A DNA stretch of 25,809 nucleotides from a virus. Made by a program: the position numbers and the translations under genes. The stretch lies in the IMG/VR virus record IMGVR_UViG_3300047510_001209, positions 1 through 25,809 of that record. The stretch is one strand, 5' to 3'. Below are positions 1-4,976 of this stretch, one piece after another; position 1 is the stretch's first letter, and every line of letters begins with the position of its first letter. Below the pieces are notes generated by a model. The model searched no databases and was not told the origin of the DNA. It saw only the letters and a program-made list of their open reading frames with translations.

Positions 1-402
1 GGCTATTTTTTCTTTTACCATAGTTTCGTCAAATTCTTCTACATTTTGAATATCACTATAATCAATATCAGACGATAGAATTGATGAAATATATTGTAAA
101 TTGGATTTACCCAAAGTCATAGACAAGAAGTAGTAATCTTTATTACCAATCATTTGCTCTAATTCATTGATTAATTCAGTTGGGAACTTACCACTTTCTT
201 TCATTTTTGAATATACTTTATTACCAATTGAAAGTAGCATTTCTTTATCCTCTTTTGTTTTATATGGAAGTTGTTCACTTAATAGGTTTTTTGCAAACTC
301 CCATTCTTCATTTGAGTTAAGTTTAACATAATGCATTGGTTTAGCATTTGTATTTTTAATACCTTTACTTTGTAATCTTTGTTGTCTTTTACTTTGTTTC
401 AT
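1..402 (-). CDS. Hypothetical protein, C-terminus beyond the window
   Basis: An open leftward frame runs from an ATG at 402 to the window edge without a stop (134 codons seen). The product starts MKQSKRQQRLQSKG, is charged and mostly helical in look, and has no signal peptide or membrane segment. I recognise no family. The start lies 3 bases after the stop of the gene at 406-648, behind an A-rich leader, so the two are probably co-transcribed leftwards, away from the structural genes. Early-region or regulatory function is possible from position alone. Reality of the gene is supported by length, tight spacing and AT-rich third positions like those of its neighbours; function is unknown. Confidence 0.75.
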   Translation of the reverse strand, partial: MKQSKRQQRLQSKGIKNTNAKPMHYVKLNSNEEWEFAKNLLSEQLPYKTKEDKEMLLSIGNKVYSKMKESGKFPTELINELEQMIGNKDYYFLSMTLGKSNLQYISSILSSDIDYSDIQNVEEFDETMVKEKIA

Positions 403-405
403 AAC

Positions 406-648
406 TTATTTTTTTAATTGTTTACCACTGTTGTATTTCTCAATTTCTTTTTTAGAAGCAACATCAAAACTTAAATGATAATATACATTACCATTTTCAT
501 CTTCTACTTCTACACACGCCAATCCATTTCTATAATAACTTTCTGCTTCATTTGCAGCATCTTCAACATTGTCAAAATCTTCAATGTCAAATGATAATCC
601 TTCGTTTCTACATTGTTCGGTTTCCCAACCTTTAATTGTGTAATTCAT
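406..648 (-). CDS. Small acidic hypothetical protein (80 aa)
   Basis: An 80-aa leftward gene with an ATG at 648 and an AT-rich leader. The product is acidic (ends of helices rich in D and E: DIEDFDNVEDAANEAESYY) followed by a short beta-like stretch (ACVEVEDENGNVYYHLSF), which suggests a compact alpha-beta fold. No catalytic or metal motif is visible and I do not recognise the family. It is the first gene of the leftward unit; a TATCTTTG sequence about 46 bases upstream could be its host-type -7 promoter element. The acidic character would suit an early host-takeover or DNA-mimic protein, but that is only a guess. Confidence 0.7.
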   Translation of the reverse strand: MNYTIKGWETEQCRNEGLSFDIEDFDNVEDAANEAESYYRNGLACVEVEDENGNVYYHLSFDVASKKEIEKYNSGKQLKK

Positions 649-693
649 ATTATAATTTTTTTATATATCCTCACCTTCATTGGTAGGAATAAC

Positions 694-701
694 CAAAGAT
701 A
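694..701 (-). promoter_or_regulatory. Possible host-type -7 box for the leftward genes
   Basis: On the minus strand the sequence reads TATCTTTG, matching the Bacteroidota primary-sigma -7 consensus TAnnTTTG. It lies about 46 bases upstream of the ATG at 648. I see no clear TTTG -33 element at the expected 19-21 base spacing, so support is partial. Confidence 0.3.
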
Positions 702-754
702 CGACAATATATCGGTCTGGCCATACCTTTTTGGAACTATTTTTGGGGTTTTTC

Positions 755-806
755 ATAACTCGTTGATAATCAATAAGTTATAAATCATTGAAAATCAATG
801 AGTTAT
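755..806. repeat. Pair of 27-bp palindromic repeats (possible operators), first cluster
   Basis: Two 27-base copies, 755-781 and 780-806, start 25 bases apart. The first is a symmetric palindrome with arms ATAACT, two bases, TTGAT, central A, ATCAA, two bases, AGTTAT. The second keeps the right arm (ATCAA-TG-AGTTAT) exactly and part of the left. The symmetry and pairing on the helix suggest binding of a dimeric regulator, such as a phage repressor or Cro-like protein, between divergent genes. Iterons of a replication origin are the main alternative. Confidence 0.6.
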
Positions 807-871
807 GCAATATTACATGAGTGGTAATTAGGCTTGATAAGTGGTAAAAATTAAGGATAAATGGTATATTC

Positions 872-925
872 ATAACTTGTTGATAATCAATGAGTTACAT
901 AATTGACTGAAAATCAATGGTTTAG
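872..925. repeat. Second pair of the 27-bp palindromic repeats
   Basis: Copies at 872-898 (ATAACT, TG, TTGAT, A, ATCAA, TG, AGTTAC; only the last base breaks the symmetry) and 899-925 (degenerate left arm, ATCAATGG right arm) follow the same design as the cluster at 755-806, about 117 bases further right. A further half-site, ATCAATGAGTTAT, is at 930-942. The whole group ends about 20 bases before the TATGTTTTTA element at 962-971, a position suited to regulating rightward transcription. Confidence 0.6.
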
Positions 926-1143
926 GCATATCAATGAGTTATGTATGATAATTTTTTGTATTATGTTTTTAAGAAATAATGATAACTATATTTGGTAGTT
1001 TAATATATTTGTCGTATATTACACATATCAAACAAAAAATATACAATGTGAGATATTGTATTAAAGATAAGCAATTAATTGCAAAACAAACCCTGGCGAA
1101 TTATGAAATCTCACTTCATAGTTCAAAAGGGTTTTTTAATTTT

Positions 1144-1605
1144 ATGAATACTATTATTTACAAAACGCATTTTGAGTTAATGAATACATTGACAGATGCA
1201 CAAGCAGGTTTACTGATTAAAGCAATTGGAATATATTGTAGTGGAGTAATGCCAACATTTAATGACCAATTAGTTCAGGGTATCTTTTTAGGTTTAAGAC
1301 ATGACTTTGATACTCAAGCTGAAAACTATGAAAAGAAAGTTAAAGCAAATAGAGAAAATGGTAAGAGTGGTGGTAGACCAAAGAAACCCACAATAACCGA
1401 AGATAACCCACAAAACCCAATGGGTTATTTGGAAACCGAAGAAACCCAACCTAACCCACAAAACCTTAAAGATAAAGATAAAGATAAAGATAAAGATATA
1501 GAGAAAGATATAGCTAATAGTACTGGTAGCATATTAACTAATAAAATAGCTAGACAAGATAATCTTTCTGAAATACTTGATAATATATTTGGAAATGAAA
1601 AATAA
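1144..1605 (+). CDS. DUF6291-like phage protein, possible replication accessory
   Basis: The product (153 aa from ATG 1144) has the pattern I associate with DUF6291: an N-terminal stretch MNTIIYKTHFELMNTLTD, then AGLLIKAIGIYCSG, a GIFLGLRHDFDTQAENYEKK segment, and the typical NRENGKSGGRPKK turn. After about residue 82 it becomes a disordered N/P/E/K/D-rich linker with five KD repeats and a short C-terminal helix (LSEILDNIFGNEK), the shape of replication-initiation or helicase-loader accessories beside DnaD-type proteins. Biochemical function of the family is unknown to me. An in-frame ATG at 979 would add 55 residues, but these do not fit the family, so 1144 is preferred. The palindrome array lies upstream. 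Confidence 0.7.
   Translation: MNTIIYKTHFELMNTLTDAQAGLLIKAIGIYCSGVMPTFNDQLVQGIFLGLRHDFDTQAENYEKKVKANRENGKSGGRPKKPTITEDNPQNPMGYLETEETQPNPQNLKDKDKDKDKDIEKDIANSTGSILTNKIARQDNLSEILDNIFGNEK
1468..1497 (+). repeat. Hexanucleotide tandem repeat, (AAAGAT)x5
   Basis: Five perfect AAAGAT units lie in frame inside the 1144-1605 gene and encode alternating Lys-Asp. Gain or loss of units keeps the frame, so the disordered linker can change length without breaking the protein. Confidence 0.9.
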
Positions 1606-1608
1606 ATT

Positions 1609-1637
1609 AACTATATTTAAATCATAATATGTTTTTA
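1609..1637 (+). promoter_or_regulatory. Phage-type bipartite promoter motif before a putative small RNA
   Basis: AACTATATTT, exactly 9 bases, then TATGTTTTTA. The arrangement and spacing match the motifs at 7056, 12510, 14959 and 21315. No protein-coding start follows closely; instead a two-hairpin segment with a terminator follows, so this promoter would drive a short RNA or a leader of the GIY-YIG gene. Confidence 0.5.
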
Positions 1638-1747
1638 TAAAAGACAGGATTAAAAAATACTTTATCGCTATTCAGCATTACATTATAAAGTTCCTGTTCA
1701 ACATATTATAGGTCAGGAGCGAGTGCCATCGGTTCCTGGCCTTTTTT
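1638..1747 (+). ncRNA. Putative two-hairpin small RNA or attenuator leader
   Basis: Between a promoter-like motif and an intrinsic terminator lies a structured non-coding segment of about 110 bases. Hairpin 1: ACAGGA (1644-1649) pairs with TCCTGT (1692-1697), and ACTTTAT (1659-1665) pairs with ATAAAGT (1685-1691), with a 9-base bulge on the 5' side. Hairpin 2 is the terminator at 1711-1741. TCCTG (1692-1696) could instead pair with CAGGA (1714-1718), which would break the terminator, as in an attenuator. The terminator loop (1724-1734) is complementary over 11 bases to 1827-1837, covering the ATG of the next gene. No known RNA family is recognised. Confidence 0.45.
1711..1747 (+). terminator. 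Intrinsic terminator upstream of the GIY-YIG gene
   Basis: Stem GGTCAGGA (1711-1718) pairs with TCCTGGCC (1734-1741), 8 bp with one G-T wobble, a 15-base loop, then six T (1742-1747). It would end the transcript from the motif at 1609 before the gene at 1832. Confidence 0.8.
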
Positions 1748-1752
1748 ATGCG

Positions 1753-1781
1753 TTTCATTTTTTTTCTTATACTTATATTTG
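1753..1781 (+). promoter_or_regulatory. Possible host-type promoter for the GIY-YIG gene
   Basis: TATATTTG (1774-1781) matches the Bacteroidota TAnnTTTG -7 box; TTTC at 1753-1756, 17 bases upstream, is a poor match to the TTTG -33 box. It lies after the terminator and 50 bases before the ATG at 1832, so the endonuclease gene could have its own promoter. Confidence 0.3.
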
Positions 1782-1831
1782 GTAATATCAGAAATTATTA
1801 CTATATTGTATAAACACAAAACATAAAACCG

Positions 1832-2359
1832 ATGGCAAATCAAAAAAAATGTAAATGTTGTGGTAAAGTAAAAGACACCACACAATTCAGCAAATGTAAG
1901 TCAAATAAAGATGGTTTACAATTCAAATGTAAACACTGCAATTCAAAAGACAATCATAAGTTTAGAACTGAAATCAATCCTGAACACCATGCAAAGTGGC
2001 AAACTAGTAATTGGGATAGGTTTATGAATTATATGAGAAAGTATAGAAAGGCTGACAAGAATGGTATTATATATTCAATAACAAATCCAGAAGGTGAAGT
2101 TTATATTGGAATGTCAGAAATGTTTTTGAAAGTTAGAATGATTGAACATAGAAAACATTATAGACAATACAAAGAAGGTAAAAGAGAATCACTTCCAGGT
2201 CTGCATGATAGTTTTGACAAGTATGGTATTAAAAATCATAAGTTTCAAACTATATTTGAATCAGAAGTCATTGATAGAAAACAATTAGAATATATAGAAA
2301 GAAGTTTTATTGAAGCAGTAAAACAAACAGGCAAATCATTAAATAAAAGACATTGGTAA
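1832..2359 (+). CDS. GIY-YIG endonuclease with N-terminal zinc finger
   Basis: The 175-aa product begins with a zinc finger of CxxC type (C7/C10 and C33/C36, with the DGLQFKC spacing common in phage nucleases). From residue 78 it has a GIY-YIG nuclease domain: GIIYSI (78-83), VYIG (90-93), the KVRMIEHR helix carrying the catalytic Arg (R102), SFDKYGIKNHKF, a conserved Glu in YIERSF and a C-terminal SLN. This is a free-standing nuclease of the homing-endonuclease type, cutting DNA near a recognition site; some such enzymes act in exclusion of other phages. It sits behind its own terminator and a possible promoter, which suits a mobile gene. Its start region is complementary to the upstream terminator loop. 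Target unknown. Confidence 0.85.
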   Translation: MANQKKCKCCGKVKDTTQFSKCKSNKDGLQFKCKHCNSKDNHKFRTEINPEHHAKWQTSNWDRFMNYMRKYRKADKNGIIYSITNPEGEVYIGMSEMFLKVRMIEHRKHYRQYKEGKRESLPGLHDSFDKYGIKNHKFQTIFESEVIDRKQLEYIERSFIEAVKQTGKSLNKRHW

Positions 2360-2361
2360 TT

Positions 2362-2556
2362 ATGAAAAGAATTAAATTAGGAGACTACGCAGAAGCATTG
2401 ATACATGTTATCACTTTTGGATTTGGTGGTCGTATTGCAGTCTTTATTGCAAAACAAATGGGATATCAGTCATGTGGTTGCTGCGAACGCAAACAATGGC
2501 TTAATCGATTAACAGATAAAACTTACGATGGTGAGTGTAATACTATAAAATTATGA
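2362..2556 (+). CDS. Small phage protein with CGCxxRKxxLN motif
   Basis: 64 aa from ATG 2362; an alternative in-frame ATG at 2353 would overlap the preceding gene by 7 bases. The N-terminal half is a hydrophobic amphipathic helix (YAEALIHVITFGFGGRIAVF), and the C-terminal part has SCGCCERKQWLNRL. From memory, small phage proteins with a GLGD-like helix followed by CGC-x2-R-x2-LN occur near terminase genes in Bacteroidota and marine phages; their role is unknown. The Cys cluster could bind metal. The stop overlaps the next ATG (ATGA), so the two are translationally coupled. Confidence 0.7.
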   Translation: MKRIKLGDYAEALIHVITFGFGGRIAVFIAKQMGYQSCGCCERKQWLNRLTDKTYDGECNTIKL

Positions 2557-2789
2557 TAGAGAGTATAAAAGAAATTAGACCTGATTGGTACCTGATACAT
2601 TTAGAAGGTACAAGATATTATCAAATTTGGAATAAGTGGGATTTGTTTGACTTATTATTACAGGCAACAAACATAGATTTAAAAACACCTAAACCACGAT
2701 TGACACTATGGGATGAAGATTTCCCAATGCCGTATGAGAAATTAGAAAACATAGTAGACGATTTAATCAATATAAAAAACAAAAAATAA
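2553..2789 (+). CDS. Hypothetical protein (78 aa)
   Basis: Starts in an ATGA overlap with the previous stop, a sign of a real, coupled gene. The protein mixes short beta-like stretches (WYLIHLEGTRYYQIWN) with helices and ends in a Lys-rich tail. No Cys motif, membrane segment or known family is recognised. It belongs to the densely packed rightward run from 2362 to 3269. Confidence 0.65.
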   Translation: MIESIKEIRPDWYLIHLEGTRYYQIWNKWDLFDLLLQATNIDLKTPKPRLTLWDEDFPMPYEKLENIVDDLINIKNKK

Positions 2790-2794
2790 AAATT

Positions 2795-3058
2795 ATGGGT
2801 ATTAGTTACGCACAACAACCAAAAGAAGTAGAACAATTAGTAGATGAGAACGCAGTATATATGGTAGACTGGTCAAAGATGACATCAGTAAACGATATGA
2901 TTTTAATTTTAGCAAGTATGGCTATTGGATTTCCAGGCAACCATCCAAACATTGAACAATTAAAACCATTCTTAAATTTAGAAACACCTATTAAAAGAGA
3001 ACCACAACAACCTGCAAAAGTAGATTTAAAGATGCCTAAATTGAAAAAAATTAAGTAA
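2795..3058 (+). CDS. Hypothetical protein (87 aa)
   Basis: Begins 5 bases after the previous stop behind an A-rich leader (aaaaattATG). Residues about 20-60 look like a folded helical unit (NDMILILASMAIGFPGNH), followed by a Pro/Lys-rich tail (PIKREPQQPAKVDLKMPKLK) that is probably disordered and basic. The hydrophobic helix is short and broken by Gly/Pro, so a membrane segment is doubtful. Family not recognised. Confidence 0.65.
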   Translation: MGISYAQQPKEVEQLVDENAVYMVDWSKMTSVNDMILILASMAIGFPGNHPNIEQLKPFLNLETPIKREPQQPAKVDLKMPKLKKIK

Positions 3059-3059
3059 T

Positions 3060-3269
3060 ATGGAATTAACCGAAGTACAATTAGAAGAACTAAAAAGTGA
3101 GTTATCACAAATTAGTACAAGACTTCCAGAAAACAAAGCACATTACATTTGGAATACATTTAATCATATAAGAGGTGAAAGAGAACCAATGCCGTGTATG
3201 TGTGGAAGTAGTGGAGCACATTGGAAAAGAGCAGTTGACTTTCTTAATGATTATGTAAAAGGTAAGTAA
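3060..3269 (+). CDS. Small protein with MPCMCGSS motif (69 aa)
   Basis: One base separates it from the previous stop, and the next gene starts directly at its stop. The protein is helical (ELTEVQLEELKSELSQIS), then YIWNTFNHIRGEREPMPCMC, then a second helix with W and A (HWKRAVDFLNDYV). The layout of a Trp-containing helix, a P-C-x-C turn and a second Trp helix recurs, from memory, in small proteins of Bacteroidota phages just upstream of sigma-like or terminase genes. Function unknown; the paired Cys may bind a metal with a partner. Confidence 0.65.
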   Translation: MELTEVQLEELKSELSQISTRLPENKAHYIWNTFNHIRGEREPMPCMCGSSGAHWKRAVDFLNDYVKGK

Positions 3270-3818
3270 ATGATAGATTCAGGTAGTATACAATACATTG
3301 AGTGTGAACAAAGACTAACCAATCTATATCTGGATTCAAATCATTGGTTAATCAAACACGCAACAAAGATTACTAAAAGTAAAGAAGAAGGTGAAGATTT
3401 AGTACAAGAACTTTATGAGTATCTACATAAGAAATGTAATCCAAAGATATTTTGGGGTAATGCATACAATATGTTTTATTGTTATCGCTTTTTAGAAAGC
3501 AGATGGATTAATAAGACAAAGAAGTTGAATAGAGTTGTATACAAAGAAGAGATGCCTGAAGAAGTAGTTGAAGAAGAATATGATATAGAAAGAGATTTGG
3601 AATTGCAGAATGCACATAATGAAGTAGTAGGTGAATTAAAAAAATTAGCAGTAACTAAACTATGGCCGCAAGCCAGAATCTTTGAACTATATTGGATGTC
3701 GGACAAAACGCTTGACGAAGTTGCAAAAGATATTAAGATAAGTAAGAGTACTGTATTCCTTTCAGTTAAGAAGATAAGGAAATATTTAGAAGAAGTTATA
3801 GATAATCCATTCGTATAA
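3270..3818 (+). CDS. Sigma-70-like / late transcription factor
   Basis: 182 aa. Residues about 25-85 resemble sigma region 2 (LIKHATKITKSKEEGEDLVQ, then a helix with FLESRWINKTKK), followed by an acidic linker (EEMPEEVVEEEYDIERD) and a C-terminal helix-turn-helix like region 4 (FELYWMSDKTLDEVAKDIKI, then SKSTVFLSVKKIRKYL). This is the build of small phage-encoded sigma-like proteins that redirect host RNA polymerase or control late genes. It directly precedes the packaging and structural block, where a bipartite motif with constant spacing recurs before transcription units; it is the best candidate in the window to read that motif. The link is inferred. The start abuts the previous stop (taaATG). 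Confidence 0.75.
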   Translation: MIDSGSIQYIECEQRLTNLYLDSNHWLIKHATKITKSKEEGEDLVQELYEYLHKKCNPKIFWGNAYNMFYCYRFLESRWINKTKKLNRVVYKEEMPEEVVEEEYDIERDLELQNAHNEVVGELKKLAVTKLWPQARIFELYWMSDKTLDEVAKDIKISKSTVFLSVKKIRKYLEEVIDNPFV

Positions 3819-3839
3819 AATACATTTAATAAGTAAGTT

Positions 3840-4289
3840 ATGGCAGGTTTGTGGAATAAAAAGTTTGACAAAAAGAATGGAGAGAAAAGAGAATGTAGAA
3901 CATGTGGTACAACATTTCATGCAAAGAAACCTATATGGAAATGTACAAAGTGTGTAAATGCATCACAAAGGATAATTGAAGAAGCTAAGAGAGCTAAATA
4001 TCCAAAGAAAGACCGTTACCCTTTTAATAATAGAACGAATGAAGCAGGTAGTAGATTTTGTAGTATAAGAACTGCTTTGAGTAATGCATGGAAAGAATAT
4101 AAAAAGACAGGCGATAGAAATGTAATAACTGCACATTATGATAAACAATTGAAAGAGATACAAGAGAATGGTATAATGCATTGGATATTAGATAGAAGAG
4201 ATATAGAAACTCTAAGAGAAAATAAATTAAAAACAAGAAACGTGATTACCAAAGAACTGCCTGACACTCGCGGATATCACGAATACTAA
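3840..4289 (+). CDS. Zinc-ribbon protein (149 aa)
   Basis: Residues 19-38 hold a zinc ribbon, CRTCGTTFHAKKPIWKCTKC (two CxxC pairs about 13 residues apart). The rest is basic and helical, with a tract YPFNNRTNEAGSRF, an amphipathic region SNAWKEYKKTGDRN and a C-terminal helix rich in charged residues. Such a build suggests DNA or RNA binding. It stands between the sigma-like factor and the small terminase, so a role in late regulation or packaging is possible. Not an HNH nuclease: no His-Asn-His pattern is visible. Family not recognised. Confidence 0.7.
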   Translation: MAGLWNKKFDKKNGEKRECRTCGTTFHAKKPIWKCTKCVNASQRIIEEAKRAKYPKKDRYPFNNRTNEAGSRFCSIRTALSNAWKEYKKTGDRNVITAHYDKQLKEIQENGIMHWILDRRDIETLRENKLKTRNVITKELPDTRGYHEY

Positions 4290-4290
4290 A

Positions 4291-4479
4291 ATGAAGAATA
4301 GAGAACCAATCATAACGAAACAATTAGAACTATACTTTGACTGGTCTTATTGCAAGTATATAGATATGGTATTGGTTTCGGATGATGAGTTAGATTACCA
4401 TATGTTTATGATATACACAAAGCAAGGTGAGTTATTGCATGGTTATCACATAGAACGAATATACAATGAAAGAAAATAA
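4291..4479 (+). CDS. Hypothetical protein (62 aa)
   Basis: Starts one base after the previous stop and overlaps the following small gene by 14 bases in a different frame. The product looks beta-rich, with pattern YCKYIDMVLVSDDELDYHMF then MIYTKQGELLHGYHIERIY. No motif is recognised. Spacing and overlap support that it is translated. Confidence 0.6.
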   Translation: MKNREPIITKQLELYFDWSYCKYIDMVLVSDDELDYHMFMIYTKQGELLHGYHIERIYNERK

Positions 4480-4609
4480 AAAAGGGCTGGGATTAATAAG
4501 TCGAATACAAAAATTTATTGATAGCATAGATGAAACATATACTCTCATTCTTGCATATCTCCTCGCCATTGGATTATTATTGTGGTGGAGTACAAATGTA
4601 TCCCTTTAA
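4466..4609 (+). CDS. 47-aa single-pass membrane protein
   Basis: An ATG at 4466, inside the end of the previous gene, opens a 47-codon frame ending in TAA at 4607-4609. The product has a charged N-terminus (MKENKKGLGLISRIQKFIDS) and one strong membrane segment near residues 25-45 (YTLILAYLLAIGLLLWWSTN). The 14-base overlap suggests translational coupling. Small single-pass proteins of this sort can be holin-like, spanin-like or superinfection-exclusion proteins, but no lysis genes are beside it, so no function is assigned. Its stop overlaps the promoter-like motif before TerS. Confidence 0.6.
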   Translation: MKENKKGLGLISRIQKFIDSIDETYTLILAYLLAIGLLLWWSTNVSL

Positions 4610-4636
4610 CTACAAACATTGCATATGGGTGTTTTA
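4608..4636 (+). promoter_or_regulatory. Weak copy of the phage bipartite promoter motif before TerS
   Basis: AACTACAAAC, ten bases, then GGTGTTTTA followed by TAGTATACAAATC. The left half matches only in AACTA and the T run is one shorter than elsewhere. The distance to the TerS ATG is about 41 bases instead of 16-20. Weaker than the others, but placed where the packaging operon should start. Confidence 0.35.
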
Positions 4637-4676
4637 ATAGTATACAAATCGAATAAATATCGACAACAAAACGACA

Positions 4677-4976
4677 ATGGCAAAGTTTGAAATAGGAAAT
4701 AAATTAGGTGGTAGAAAGCCAGGTTCTCTTAATAGGAGTACAGAACAAATGAAGTTAACTATTGCTCGTGCAGTTAATAGTACACTCAATACAATACAGG
4801 AAGATTTAGAAGAGATAAAGAAGAGAGACCCAGAGAAAGCAATGGACCTGGCATTGAAGTTAATGGAATATGCTTTACCTAAATTGAGTAGAACAGAAAT
4901 GAAAGCAGAGATTGAACAAAGGATACAGCAGATTAGTATTAATGTAAATAGAAAAGATATTGGAACTAACGATTGA
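4677..4976 (+). CDS. terS: Terminase small subunit
   Basis: The 99-aa product begins with the small-terminase signature FEIGNKLGGRKPGSLNR followed by a helix-turn-helix-like stretch (STEQMKLTIARAVNSTLNTI), then a charged helical region used for oligomerisation, and a beta-like tail (QQISINVNRKDIG). It would bind the phage DNA and hand it to the large subunit. It overlaps the large terminase gene by 17 bases. It is short for the family but complete. Confidence 0.8.
   Translation: MAKFEIGNKLGGRKPGSLNRSTEQMKLTIARAVNSTLNTIQEDLEEIKKRDPEKAMDLALKLMEYALPKLSRTEMKAEIEQRIQQISINVNRKDIGTND

Larger units (their letters stand above)
649..1143. other. Divergent intergenic control region
   Basis: About 495 bases lie between the leftward gene starting at 648 and the preferred start of the rightward gene at 1144. 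The stretch is very AT-rich. It holds a possible leftward -7 box (694-701), two pairs of imperfect palindromes (755-806 and 872-925) plus a half-site (930-942), a TATGTTTTTA sequence (962-971) matching the right half of the phage promoter motif, and a TATATTTG box (1004-1011) of host type. A frame is open from an ATG at 979 into the next gene, but its first 55 codons look like low-complexity translated AT-rich DNA, so I treat 979-1143 as leader. Confidence 0.6.

Noticed and set aside
735-753. Another copy of the bipartite promoter motif at AACTATTTTT (735-744)
   Set aside because: The left half matches, but GGGGTTTTTC follows directly without the 9-base spacer.
979-1143. N-terminal extension of the DUF6291-like gene from ATG 979
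   Set aside because: The 55 extra residues look like translated AT-rich non-coding DNA and do not fit the family, whose start matches ATG 1144.
1638-1750. tRNA gene in the gap before the GIY-YIG gene
   Set aside because: No cloverleaf, anticodon arm or CCA end; the stems fit two hairpins and a terminator.
1842-1849. A8 run as a slippage site near the start of the GIY-YIG gene
   Set aside because: A slip leads quickly to stop or out-of-frame codons, and the zinc finger needs the normal frame; no useful product appears.
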